DNA of 12,112 nucleotides from Smittium mucronatum. Its lineage: Eukaryota > Kickxellomycota > Harpellomycetes > Harpellales > Legeriomycetaceae. The stretch is taken from assembly GCA_001953115.1 (NCBI GenBank), contig LSSL01000991.1, forward strand, positions 7,073-19,184, given 5' to 3'. Position 1 is the first letter of the stretch. Each line of letters opens with the position of its first letter. Under the pieces are notes generated by a model, which did not search any database, was not told the DNA's origin, and saw only the letters and a list, made by a program, of their open reading frames with translations. Shown here piece by piece: positions 1-9,768 of the stretch. Made by a program: the position numbers and the translations under genes.

Positions 1-251
1 TCATGATTATTTTATGCATCTCTAATAAATTCACAATTTATTTTTTATTGCATATGGTGATTTCTTTTAATAAATAGATAAATTTAGATATCTAAATAAA
101 ATCTTCAAAATTTTATTTCAATAAAAAATGGAATTAATGTGAGAGGTTCCATCTTTTATTTAATTGAAGTTAACTTCGATAAATTTTATGGAAATGGATG
201 TAAAGTCATTATAAAGTTAATAAATCATATAATTTGAAAAAAAAGCATTTT

Positions 252-279
252 TTTTGAATTAAACTTGTTTAATTCAAAA
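252..279. repeat. Perfect 13-bp inverted repeat (hairpin)
   Basis: Arms 252-264 and 267-279 are exact reverse complements (TTTTGAATTAAAC and GTTTAATTCAAAA) separated by only two bases (TT). At this composition a perfect 13-bp arm at a given spacing is uncommon: I estimate about 0.01 expected per window for a single loop size. It could extrude as a cruciform or form an RNA hairpin if transcribed. No T-run or coding context makes it look like a terminator, so its function is unknown. Confidence 0.6.
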
Positions 280-970
280 TTTCACGATTATTTGAAAATG
301 AGCTTATTTTAAAATCAATCTAAAATATTTGATAAAAAAATTTTATTGCAAAATAAACTTATTATAACATTTCTAGTGGATTTTTAAAATTATAACCAAT
401 TATTGTAACGCTTTTTAAAAAATTTGAAATTTATTCAATTTCGAGTCTTTAACACCTTTAAATGCCATACTTGCATTTTTAGAATAATATTTAAATACAC
501 TCTGAGATTAAGTAAACAGCGATTAAAAAAATAAAATTGTGAAACAAATCAATTCACCAATATAATTTAATCCCTATTGATAAATATCCGATCTAAATAT
601 AATGCGAGAAATAAACATATACACCCAATATATAGACACTTTTTTCCCCAAAATAATAAATTTTGCTATTTTTTCCCTCTTATATTAAAACAAAAAAACA
701 GTTATGTTTTTTTGTTGCAAAAAGCGTATTTATTTTGAGAATGTAAGTGTTATATTGAACACAAACACATGATATTTTGTTCTTTGTCATAAATAAATTG
801 TCCTCATATTCTGAATTTTAAAATTTATTGTGATTGAAATTATGTAAGTCCAAAAAGAACATAATTATTACCATATAATCATAAATACAGTATCAAAAGT
901 ATTCTATATACTGTTCTCAGTGAAATATTTGGGCAAAGATGGAGTGTTAAATGTGTATAATAAGACACTG

Positions 971-990
971 AATTGTTTTTATAAACAATT
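971..990. repeat. Short perfect inverted repeat
   Basis: AATTGTTT at 971-978 pairs with AAACAATT at 983-990 around a four-base loop (TTAT). All but two of the stem pairs are A-T, so it may be chance in AT-rich DNA. It is noted because two other hairpins lie in the same 1.1 kb. Confidence 0.35.
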
Positions 991-1051
991 TCAATAAATA
1001 AAGCAACTTACGTAATAATGCATTACTTTTCATAAATAACCAATGAATATT

Positions 1052-1092
1052 CAAGGAAGAAATCCATTAAAAAATGGCAAATATTTTCCTTG
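1052..1092. repeat. Imperfect stem-loop with two paired blocks
   Basis: CAAGGAA (1052-1058) pairs with TTCCTTG (1086-1092), and CCATT (1064-1068) pairs with AATGG (1073-1077) around an AAAA loop. Between the blocks are 5 unpaired bases on the left and 8 on the right. Farther out, ATTCAA/TTGAAT could add weak pairing. The fold is small, and without expression data it cannot be called a small RNA. It is equally compatible with a remnant of an inverted duplication. Confidence 0.35.
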
Positions 1093-1940
1093 TTATTTGA
1101 ATGATTTTATTGTGATAAATGATATATATTTCAAAATTTATCGCGCTTTGCTTATTTTTCTCTCCATATGCTTAATTTTATAGTCTTCTAGTAAATTTTA
1201 TATGCAAATAAATGCTAAAAATTTTATTTTGTTTAATTTAGATAATTAACAATAAAAATCCTTATTTCATTAAAAGGTATGAGCTGCATTGTTAGCTCAA
1301 TTTTATAACTAGTTTATTATTATTTGTATACCATTAGTCAGATAATGAATTTGTGTCAATTTTAATCGTAAATATACAAAAATAGGGGTTAGACACAAAT
1401 TTGGAACTGGAAATGGTTAAATGCAGCCCCAGATAAACCAATAAGCTACAATTTAAAAACAATAATTATACCAAATTAAGAAAATAATAATATTTCAATA
1501 GAAAAGTGCCGCTATCTAAGAATAAACCCGGTAAAAAAGCTCTATTTCAAGAAATTTATCTATATTTATTTGATATTTTAATTGACTAATCGTCCAATAA
1601 CCAAAAAAAAAGCTTTGTATTAGTTAATGGGAGGTCATATTAAATAATTCAAGTAAGTTTTTTTAAAAAAAGTATCCCTTAAAAAATTGATAATTTAATT
1701 TTAAATAAAATATTTTATTTGAGAATCGACTTAATTTCTAAAAAGAAGAACTATTTATTTGTCGGCTAAGATATTATAAAACGGTTATTTATTTTTTATA
1801 TCATTATTTTAAACGAATAACACACGTGTAAAAAAATAATAACTTCAGATTAACAATTTCGTCCTTTGCATATTTTTTAATCGTCTGGCCAAATCTCTAA
1901 TACATCGTTATTAAGAAATAAGATTCTAATATTTATTATG

Positions 1941-2080
1941 GTTAGACCTTTATCATCACCAAAATCTCCACCAATCAGTTCAAAATTTCTACGCATCCAC
2001 CCATTATTTCTTAACCATCACCAAAATGTCTTTTTAGCAGCATTTCACATCGCCAAAAAATAATTTTTCATCACCAAAAA
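1941..2080 (+). repeat. Left terminal inverted repeat arm
   Basis: This 140-bp arm is markedly C-rich on this strand and contains the motif CATCACCAAAA at 1954-1964, 2016-2026 and 2069-2079, with a one-base variant (CATCGCCAAAA) at 2048-2058. The best-matched core, 1998-2060, differs from the right arm at only two positions (2028 and 2052). Repeated short motifs inside long inverted repeats resemble subterminal transposase-binding sites of some DNA transposons, but no protein is known for this one. Confidence 0.85.
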
Positions 2081-2673
2081 ATAGAGAGAATAATCATTAC
2101 TACTATGTTCCCTTTTATTTATTTAATAATAGAATTATTCCCAATTATGTTTCAAATAAAGAAAATTCTAGAATCAATATTATTGATTAAATACAATGGT
2201 AAACTTGAGCTTTACTTACACATAAACTTGCAATAAATGAATGGTAAGAATCCTAGTAAGAAGAAACGACACCATTCGCCATCAAAATTTAGAAAAAAAA
2301 TTTAAAAAAATGAACGGTGATATCTTATTCAATTTTATCTTACAAAACCACAAATAATTAGTGTATTTCTTTGAATATCCCTAAAATTAATATACGAACA
2401 CTTTGAAAAGTCATTTTTGACAACTGATCTAAATTTTGACAGAACTAAGATTTTTTAAATTAAACGAATAAAGTATATTTTATAATTCTTCTACGATTTG
2501 GATATTTAGTCCCACTAATCCATTTGAAGAGATATTTTTAGGGTTAAATTATACAAAATAATTTGTCTGAATAAAAAATTTATCAAATTTTGCAACTTTT
2601 ATTAAACATAAACTCGATTTTCATAGAAAATATAGTAGTATAAAAAATATAGAGCGTATGGAATTTTTTTCAT
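2081..2673. other. Internal segment of the inverted-repeat element
   Basis: The 593 bp between the arms are AT-rich and stop-dense in all frames that I read. They include a small palindrome, AATCAATA-T-TATTGATT, at 2172-2188. I see no transposase fragment or other recognisable cargo. Confidence 0.6.
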
Positions 2674-2813
2674 TTTTTTTTGATGAAAAGAGATTTTTTG
2701 GTGATGTGAAATGCTGCTAAAAAGATATTTTGGTGATGGTTAAGAAATAATGGGTGTATGAGTAGAAATTTTGGACTTATTGGTGGATATTTTAGTGATT
2801 GAAAAGTTTTAAC
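2674..2813 (-). repeat. Right terminal inverted repeat arm
   Basis: This is the inverted partner of the left arm. The motif appears here as TTTTGGTGATG at 2696-2706 and 2728-2738. The two other copies are degraded, near 2676-2686 and 2789-2799. The copies lost here are intact in the left arm, so the arms have diverged independently since they were identical. Confidence 0.85.
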
Positions 2814-2865
2814 ATATTTAATATTATTTTATAATTCAAAAACTCCTCTATTTTTATTTTTTTCA

Positions 2866-2965
2866 CCCATGATATCCGTTTTTTTAATTTTTTTAAATTA
2901 ATTTTTATAAATTTTTATTAAATTTAAAATAAATTTCCCGTAACCCCCCCCCATGATATCCGTTT
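2866..2965. repeat. 16-bp direct repeat 84 bp apart, second copy fused to a C9 run
   Basis: CCCATGATATCCGTTT occurs at 2866-2881 and again at 2950-2965. With seven G/C bases in 16, this is very unlikely by chance in such AT-rich DNA. The second copy is preceded by a run of nine C (2944-2952, overlapping the repeat), after CCCGTAA. The 68 bp between the copies is almost pure A/T. This could be two units of a degraded 84-bp tandem repeat, or a duplication flanking a small insertion. The pair starts 53 bp beyond the right end of the inverted-repeat element. Confidence 0.7.
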
Positions 2966-5128
2966 AGTTATTAAAAATAGATAAAAATGGATTAAGAATA
3001 TTAAATTAATTCACTCTATGATTAGAATGTTTTTAATTAATTTGCGGAGTTAAATCAGATTTTTTCAATACCAATAAGACTATGTTTTATTAATAAACAT
3101 TTTTTAAATAAAATTTACGGTTTCATAAGTGTTTCGTGATTTTTAAAAATATAATTTTTTTTTAATTATTCTACTTTTATTTTAAAAAATATCTAAACTT
3201 CCATTCAGATTTGTTAAATATTTATTCGCTATTCTTAGTATTAAAACTTTTATTACAAAAATTAATTTAAATCCTATTCAAATTACAATTTTTTTTTATT
3301 ATTAATAAAATAAAAAATTTATTTCTGCAATAAATCTTTATAAAATATTTATTAATATTATGATTTTTTCTAGTAAATATTGACAAATTTATTCGAAAAA
3401 TCCTTTTCTAAAATAAAGAGAAGCTAATCGTTTAATTTAGCTTAAATTTTTGCTTTTTTCAAAGATTAAAAAAATATATACTTAATTTGTAACATTTTTT
3501 ATAGATTTTTATAAAATTTAATATCTTTTTTAAAGTTTTCATAAAAGTTTTTTCGGTAAATAAAGAATAAATATATCTTTTAAAGATGGTATTTTTAATT
3601 TTAATTTTTATATAAATCTACTCGTGTTAATATTATGAAACCTCTAAACTAAAACTAAAAAAAAAAGTAAAAATAAATCTGAATTAATTAGTAATAAAAT
3701 TCTACGAAATTTTCATAACACGTCTAAAAAGGTCGACGGATCTCGTATTTAACCTAAAAAATTTACTTCAAAAAAATATAAAATTCGGAAATTTGATGGC
3801 TAATTAATTTTATTTATATTTTATCGATTTTTTTTACAGTAATACTAGACATACTATTCGTGTCAAATAGTTTAATTTCCACAAAAAAACCAGTATTTTT
3901 CTACATATAATTTTTAATGCCTAAAAATTAACTAAAGATCCGGAATTTAAGATTTCGATATTTGGCCTTTGTTTAATTATCACTAGAGGGGGAGGGGGTC
4001 TTTTAAATAAATAAAAAACGCTTCAAATTTATTTTATTATAAGAAATAATATCCAATTTAATAAGTTTAACTTTACGAAAGTTGTATTTATTTTTTTTGG
4101 TAGAAATTTTAATCCAAACCCAAAATCATTATTGTTTTTTGACATCTAATATACATACCAGTTTAAGAAGTTTAAATAAATTTTATATCTATATCTTAAT
4201 TCTTTTTTTTAGAAAATTAGTATAGCTGTATAAAATATTTTATAAAATTAAGATATATTAATCTTTGAAGGTTTATGTGGAAAATTTTTGTAAATTTGAA
4301 ATATTTTTCATTTCATCATGTAAGGACAAATAATAATAAAAAACATTATATAGATAAAGATATTTCAATTAATTTTTTTTTATAAAAAATAATTAAGAGT
4401 TTATGAGATTGTATAATTTTTGGTGTTCAGATACTATTATATATATAATAAAAGTAATACCTAAAAAGCCATTTGGAATTGATTTAATGTAACTAAAAAA
4501 AAGCTCCAAACTTATCCTATTAATTATAAAATAAGAAGGTTGTTTGAATGTAAGTTTTAATTTAATTAAATTTTTACACCAAATTTAATTTAATAATACA
4601 GAATAGTTTAAAATATATGTATAATAAGATAGTTTTTTATTTTTTATATTTTTTAAGGGATTATTTATATAGAAAATAATTTTATATGTTAAAAGTATTC
4701 TCATTTTTTAAGAAATGATAGCTTTTTATTTATTTAAGATCCTTTAATTATCATAATAATAAATAATAGAGAATTGGATAAAAAAAATAAATGAATTTTT
4801 ATATTTGGAAATAAATAAATAATAGTCCAAAGCCAGTTTTAAAATCCAAAAAATCCGATTTTTCCTTTTTTTGAGTCCAATAATGGTATTAAAAATGAAA
4901 CAGGTCGTTTTTTAAAATATTTTTTGATTTTTTCGATTATTTTAATTTCAATTACAGATTATTCCAAAAAAATATTATTAATAGAGATTTTTTACGTAGT
5001 TTTTTTTTTCAAATAGGTTTAAAATAATAATATAAATTGATAAAAAAACGAATGATATACTATATAACCTTCACAACCCTCCAACCAAATCGTATATTTA
5101 AAAAAATTACGGTTCTCTTTCACCTTGA
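2966..5128. other. AT-rich stretch without recognisable genes
   Basis: Long T and A homopolymers dominate and all frames are stop-dense. The only compositional landmark is a G-rich tract at 3988-3998, listed separately. Simple AT microsatellite fragments occur, for example near 4437-4448, along with short AAAT-type repeats near 4811-4826. I found no gene, RNA or mobile element. Confidence 0.65.
3988..3998 (+). repeat. G5-A-G5 purine tract
   Basis: GGGGGAGGGGG stands out in a neighbourhood of less than 20% G+C. It has two G5 runs, so a three-tetrad intramolecular quadruplex is not possible; at most a two-tetrad fold using four GG pairs could form. It may instead be a leftover of a GC-rich insertion. 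Confidence 0.5.
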
Positions 5129-5404
5129 TTTGTTTTCGAAAAATATTTCAGTTTAAATTTTTTAAAAAAGGATAAGGGGGATTTTTTGAAGCTATATGAG
5201 TTGGCTCAGAAAATATATATATTAAATGGAAAATTAAATATTTACTTGTGTAGGTTATAGATTTGAATTTATATTATTACTGATCCAAAAACTCCAGTTT
5301 CTATTTATATAAGCTATTATAAATTACCAAAGATGAGTTAATCCATTTTTGGTTTAAAGATGTCAAAAGTGAGTTATGAATGGGATAAATTATTAAAATT
5401 ATGA
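5129..5404 (+). pseudogene. Cluster of same-frame open segments, possible decayed coding remnant
   Basis: In one plus-strand frame, three open segments of 43 codons (5129-5257), 24 codons (5267-5338) and 20 codons (5342-5401) follow one another, interrupted by TAG and TGA at 5258-5266 and TAA at 5339, and ending in TGA at 5402-5404. The translation includes less AT-forced residues, such as the segments KKDKGDFLKLYELAQK and ITDPKTPVS. I recognise no family and see no ATG near the beginning. Neighbouring frames and flanks are more stop-dense. Random AT-rich DNA can produce a 43-codon opening easily, so the only support is the clustering in one frame. Confidence 0.18.
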
Positions 5405-7614
5405 ATAAAATTTTGATTTCTTATAAATTCAGTTTTTATATTTTTTTGCTCCAAATTATCTTAAGAAGTTATTTTATATATTTAACTCACTTTTAATGCC
5501 TATTTATAGAGAGGAGTGGTTATAGTTTGTTGAAATTAAAAAGTAAAAAATGTATAAGTTCATATATACTCATGATTTAAAGAAAAAGAAGTGTAAAAAA
5601 ATCATTTTAAAAAACTAAAATTTATCAGTAGTCTAAAAATTCCTGAACATAGTGGTAATTAATAGCTTATAAATCGATTTTTAGTGTACAGATGAGACTT
5701 TTTAGTGAAAAAATCTATGATTTTGAGGACTTATTAAATTTTTAATTTCTATCAAAACAACTTGAAGGAATGGCTGCTATATATATATTATATTTGAAAG
5801 ATGTAAATACGAATAAATTTTATTAAATAAAGGTTTCAAAAAATCGAGTGATGAGTTTTTTGGATATCTATTGCTTGATTTTCATAGTTAATAAATGCAA
5901 CAATAAATAAACATATGTTTTAAAAAAAAGATGTTTAAATAACTCAAAATTTTCCACCATAAAAAAATATAGATTTTATCATCAAAGGAAATCTATAATC
6001 ATTCTGAAATATCTAAAATTAAGTTATAAACAAGAAAATGAACAATTTTCCAAATAAATACTCAATAATATAAATTTTTAGTGTTATACTGTGTTAATAT
6101 ACTTTTTTTCTGATTACAATATACCTTAAGAATAGAAAATTTTTACATTTGCTTTACAATAATTTTAACTATATTTTATTCATGGAATATTTATAAGGGT
6201 TTCAAGTGAATAATATATGATATTATTGAAGAAAAAAACAGGTTTTTTTCATAATAAAAAAAAATGGAATTAAATATAAAAATATCCTGATTTATTTAAA
6301 AAATATTTTTCAGGGGCATATAAAAAATCAAATACATAAAAGTGATAAATAAGAAATTTTAATTAAAAGAATATAAAATTAAATATGTTACATGATACTA
6401 TCAAAAACTGGAGATAACATTTTTTTTAAAAAAATTAAATTATTATTAATTTAAGGTGTATTCAGAATTTTAAATGATAAAATGAATTTGATTTATTGTA
6501 TTTTTGATAAAATTGAAGAATTTTTTTTCTTTTTGAAATATAAATGTGTGTATAAATTTTAATAAAGGTTGAATTTTCTATATTATTTTGATTTGACATT
6601 ATATGAAGTTAGAAGATTTACATAATAATTCACATCAGATATTTTTATGGAGTACTTCATTACGAAATAAAAAAAATGAAGGATTATATATATATATCTT
6701 TATAAAAATAAAAATAAACAAAATGTGGTTAAATTTCATCAAAAAAATCAAAAATATGCTTATAAAAATGCTATTTTAATTAATAAACCAATTTAAAACG
6801 ATTTTTAAAGGTAATTTTTCTATTAATAGTCTATTTATTATGAGATTTACAGGCTTTGTTTATATAAAGCTTATTAATTTGACTTTCAAAACTACTAAAG
6901 TAGAAATAATTTTAAAAAAGTAGCAAATTGGATAAATATTCTTCTTTTTTATAACCTAAATAATACAATTTAAGATTTATAAACATATTTTTATCTATTT
7001 CGAAATTAGAATTCCTTAAATACAATTGATATATAGGGTTTAATTCAAAAAATTGAGAATTTTTTTAAATTAATAATGAATAAATATTGATGTACAACAA
7101 ATAAACACTTATATTCAAAGAGTTTTTATTTGAATTGTCTTAAACATGAAAACTGAATGATATACTACCTGTGATTTGTGATTGATGTTTTAATTTTTTA
7201 AAAATATACTTGATTTATACCTAAAATGAATAAAATGTTTTATTTTGAAAATTACATCTATTTAATATAACTTTTTATTGATTTAATGTTTATTTTATTC
7301 ATTAAATTTAATTTTTAATGATGAGTTTTTTTAAAACATGATTTATGCTATTTTCTCTGATCAGCACCAAAATTCAAGGTAAAAAATTTACTTATTACCA
7401 ATGTATGAATCTATGGCAATGAAAAAAATTTAATCATTTTCATCTGCCAATTTTTACTTATTGATTTCTTATTCTTATTTTCCATTAAATAGTATGATAC
7501 TTATTTTATTTTTTTGGTTAAAACATATAGAATAATTCCATATTTTTTTAATTATTATATAAATATACAGTTAGATAATCTCTAAATATTATATAATTTT
7601 ACTTTTAATATGCC
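5405..7614. other. AT-rich stretch, only one short ATG-started ORF
   Basis: No recognisable gene. G exceeds C here (about 22 to 10 in 6181-6360 by hand count). Short TA runs occur near 5775-5788 and 6685-6697. A 12-bp inverted repeat (5365-5376 with 5483-5494, AAAAGTGAGTTA and its complement) links this stretch to the preceding cluster but is within chance expectation. Confidence 0.6.
6603..6779 (+). other. Short ATG-started ORF, 58 codons, probably not a gene
   Basis: The frame opens at ATG 6603, nine bases after an in-frame TGA (6594-6596), and closes at TAA 6777-6779. The predicted 58-residue product begins MKLEDLHNNSHQ and becomes a Lys/Ile/Asn-rich tail partly encoded by a TA microsatellite and A-runs, which argues against a conserved protein. 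Several open stretches of this length are expected by chance. It is recorded because it starts with ATG, which the longest open frame of the window does not. Confidence 0.1.
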
Positions 7615-7617
7615 GTA

Positions 7618-7887
7618 TCAAAAAATAATGGGGATTTTATAACTCATTATGAAAATGAAACGAATATAATATAATTCATCGCAAATATGTGAAAGATCTT
7701 TGAATTGAATGATATTGCGAGAATATTTTTTCACTAATGAAAATAAATAGTTGGTTAATTTTCTGCTGATAAAACTATCTAAAATGTCTAAAAATCTTGT
7801 TGTACTCAGGTTGTAGGAAAAAAATATAATTACAAGTGATACATATTTTTTCAAAAATATAATCAAAATTAAAGGGTTTTTATTAAC
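7618..7887 (-). other. Longest open frame in the window, lacks an ATG start; unlikely real
   Basis: The minus-strand frame is open from just after a stop at 7888-7890 down to TGA at 7618-7620, about 89 codons. It can be called an 82-residue ORF only by starting at TTG (7864-7866). The only ATG lies near the C-terminus, so a eukaryotic start is not available. The product would be rich in Ile, Phe, Leu, Ser and Tyr, with a hydrophobic N-terminal part, as expected of random AT-rich sequence. Much of the Leu is TTA, which reads as TAA on the plus strand. I recognise no domain. It could be an exon or a decayed fragment, but nothing shows this. Confidence 0.12.
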
Positions 7888-8733
7888 TTAAAAGGGTTAA
7901 AGGAAACTTTTCCTTGAAATTATACTCTATTTAAACTTAAAAAACGCCACAACACTAAACTTTGTAACTAATTTTTAAATTTTAAATTTATAAAAAGATT
8001 CTAGAAAAAGTTTAAAACGTATATAACTATTAAAAAAGATAAAAAGAACTATGAACAGGAAAAAAATCTATCTTTTTTTAAATAAAAATAAATTGATTTC
8101 CTTTAATTGTGGTTATAAAAAATCGATTTTTTTCAAAATGGATATAATGATTTCATATCTCTAATTTATATACAGGCTGCCAGTATTTATACCAACTAAT
8201 AAAATTTTATATGAATTTATTAAATAATTATAGAGCTCTTTCTATTTTTTTTGGATAGATTTATTTTTATTGTCTCTCAAAGCAAAAGGTTACAGGTTGT
8301 GACATATAAATTTTTTATTTTAATTTTACAGAAAGATTTATGGGTAACTATTTTATGCTTTTTTATTGACTTTATTTTCAACATTATATTTTTATATACA
8401 ATTTATATATCTTATTAAAATATGTGATAAATGGTGATAATAAAATATTATTAATCTTATAATAATCCAAAAATTAAAAATGTGGGTTTTTTTAGATTAA
8501 AGATAAGAAAAATTACGCTTATATCTCCAAAAAAAGAATATTCATAATTCAAAAAAAATTTCAAGATCATTTCAGAATGATTTTCTTAAAAAAGATCAAA
8601 TCGCGCTTTCAATTTTTTTTTTTTCGCATTTATAGATCCAGAAATAATTTATCGTTTAACTTATAAAATTTTAACTGTATTTGATATTTTTTTTCATGAT
8701 TTCATTAAATATTCTCTAATTAAGGGTAAAAGG

Positions 8734-8755
8734 AAAAACAAAAACAAAAACAAAA
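8734..8755 (+). repeat. (AAAAAC)3 short tandem repeat
   Basis: Three perfect AAAAAC units occupy 8734-8751 and are followed by a partial AAAA. This is an ordinary microsatellite of low-complexity DNA. Confidence 0.7.
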
Positions 8756-8982
8756 TTAATATGAATAATAAGCAATAGGTATAATAATATATAGATTTTT
8801 ATATATTGGAAATTTTTAAGCTCTATTTTTTCTATATCCCCATTCTTTCAACCATGATTTGTAAAAATCCAATATTATAAACTAATATTGCTAGAAATTT
8901 CCGAGTTTTAATCAAAATTCGGTTTATATAATATAAATATAAATGAGTTAAATACTATTAATTGATAACTATTAGATTAGTG

Positions 8983-9008
8983 TTAGCTCTGGAAAATTTG
9001 TGAGCTAA
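8983..9008. repeat. Stem-loop with 7-bp perfect stem
   Basis: TTAGCTC (8983-8989) pairs with GAGCTAA (9002-9008) around 12 bases. The outer bases extend the pairing imperfectly. The stem has more G/C than most in this window. There is no coding or T-run context to suggest a terminator. Confidence 0.35.
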
Positions 9009-9664
9009 TCATAAATCTTTTTTTTGAAAAATTTTAAAAATTACATTAATTTTTTGCCTATTACCATTTTTTTTAAAATTATATTAAGTATTTTAATTCT
9101 TTAAATGATAAAAAATAATTTTATTAATAATGTAAATAACATTGTGGATAAAATGATTATAAACTATGGCAAAAATATTTCTAAAATAAAATCAAGTCTC
9201 GGGATGAAAATATAAAAATAATTTTGGACCTGTTATCAAAAAAATAAATGGAGATAGATTTAGTACATTTAATTTAAAAAAATATGATAATATATCGTGA
9301 AAATACGAGAAATTTTATTGTGGGTGTTATTTAAAATCGATATATCTTCATTTTATGTATAGTTTGTGCTGTGTCTACAAAGCGGTATGTTTAATTTTTT
9401 TATATTTTATATTTTTTATTATTTTTCTTCTTCAGATTTAATCTTATGTATTTTTGAATTTTTAATGGTGATATTGATCTATTTGCGATTAAAATTTCCA
9501 AAAAAGACAATGATTAAATAGAATTGAAATAATATACATAATTATTTTAATTAAATTGATCTCTTGTAAATTATTTACAAAGCAATAACACGTCTTTTAT
9601 TTTAGTAATATTAAGTTTTGCGATTTAATTTTAAAAAGAAAGAGAAAATTTTGTAGATAATTTT

Positions 9665-9676
9665 ACCACCACCACC
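9665..9676 (+). repeat. (ACC)4 trinucleotide repeat
   Basis: Four perfect ACC units mark the beginning of a locally GC-richer patch (22 of 60 bases in 9661-9720). In frame with the HRDLK reading further on it would read as a short His run, but stops intervene. Confidence 0.6.
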
Positions 9677-9768
9677 AAATCCCCTTTAAACGCAAATAAA
9701 AACAGTCCAAAAAAACTAGTTTTAAATCATTTAGTGTAAAATAAAACAATTTCAATTATGAATTTTAG

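Larger units (their letters stand above)
1..1940. other. AT-rich stretch without recognisable genes
   Basis: I see no open frame with both an ATG and a protein-like composition, and no tRNA or rRNA signature. The stretch holds several short hairpins, listed separately, and some perfect AT-rich palindromes: GAAGTTAACTTC at 166-177 and AAATAAAATATTTTATTT at 1703-1720. In the sample 541-720, C outnumbers G about 31 to 12 by hand count, the opposite of much of the later window. It is most simply read as intergenic DNA to the left of the inverted-repeat element. Confidence 0.7.
1941..2813. mobile_element. Non-autonomous element with 140-bp terminal inverted repeats (MITE/foldback-like)
   Basis: The left arm (1941-2080) and the reverse complement of the right arm (2674-2813) align without gaps over 140 bp with 18 mismatches (87% identity). 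Both begin with GTTA. The 593 bp between the arms has no substantial open frame, so the element cannot code for its own transposase and would depend on one supplied elsewhere, as MITEs and foldback elements do. Mismatches are uneven: 11 in the outer 57 bp, 2 in the next 63, 5 in the inner 20. A candidate target-site duplication is ATATTTATTA (1929-1938) against ATATTTAATA (2814-2823), but it differs at one base, lies two bases off the left end and is AT-rich, so the exact ends and the superfamily are unresolved. Alternatives are a large inverted duplication without transposition, or a remnant of a longer element. That the two arms are a genuine inverted repeat is certain; that the unit is mobile is inference. 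Confidence 0.8.
7891..9660. other. AT-rich stretch without recognisable genes
   Basis: Stop-dense in the frames read. It holds a small hairpin at 7900-7915 (AAGGAA, ACTT loop, TTCCTT), the AAAAAC repeat and one stem-loop listed separately, and a run of 12 T near 8612-8623. No RNA gene or mobile element is visible. Confidence 0.6.

Noticed and set aside
1929..2823. ATATTTATTA / ATATTTAATA as a 10-bp target-site duplication of the inverted-repeat element.
   Set aside because: One mismatch, two bases away from the left end, and composed of A and T only; not strong enough to call the duplication or the superfamily.
5365..5494. 12-bp inverted repeat AAAAGTGAGTTA ... TAACTCACTTTT as ends of a small element.
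   Set aside because: The 106-bp interior and flanks show no further symmetry or target duplication; isolated 12-bp matches at arbitrary spacing are expected.
6685..6697. TA dinucleotide runs (also near 4437-4448 and 5775-5788) as possible structural or origin sites.
   Set aside because: They are short and typical of AT-rich intergenic DNA, with no associated iterons or conserved boxes.
7615..7800. Plus-strand frame opposite the longest minus-strand ORF reads smoothly if TAA, TAG and TGA are all taken as amino acids, suggesting a reassigned genetic code.
   Set aside because: All three stop codons occur, including TGA, and any sequence looks open when stops are ignored. There is no conserved protein to anchor a code change.
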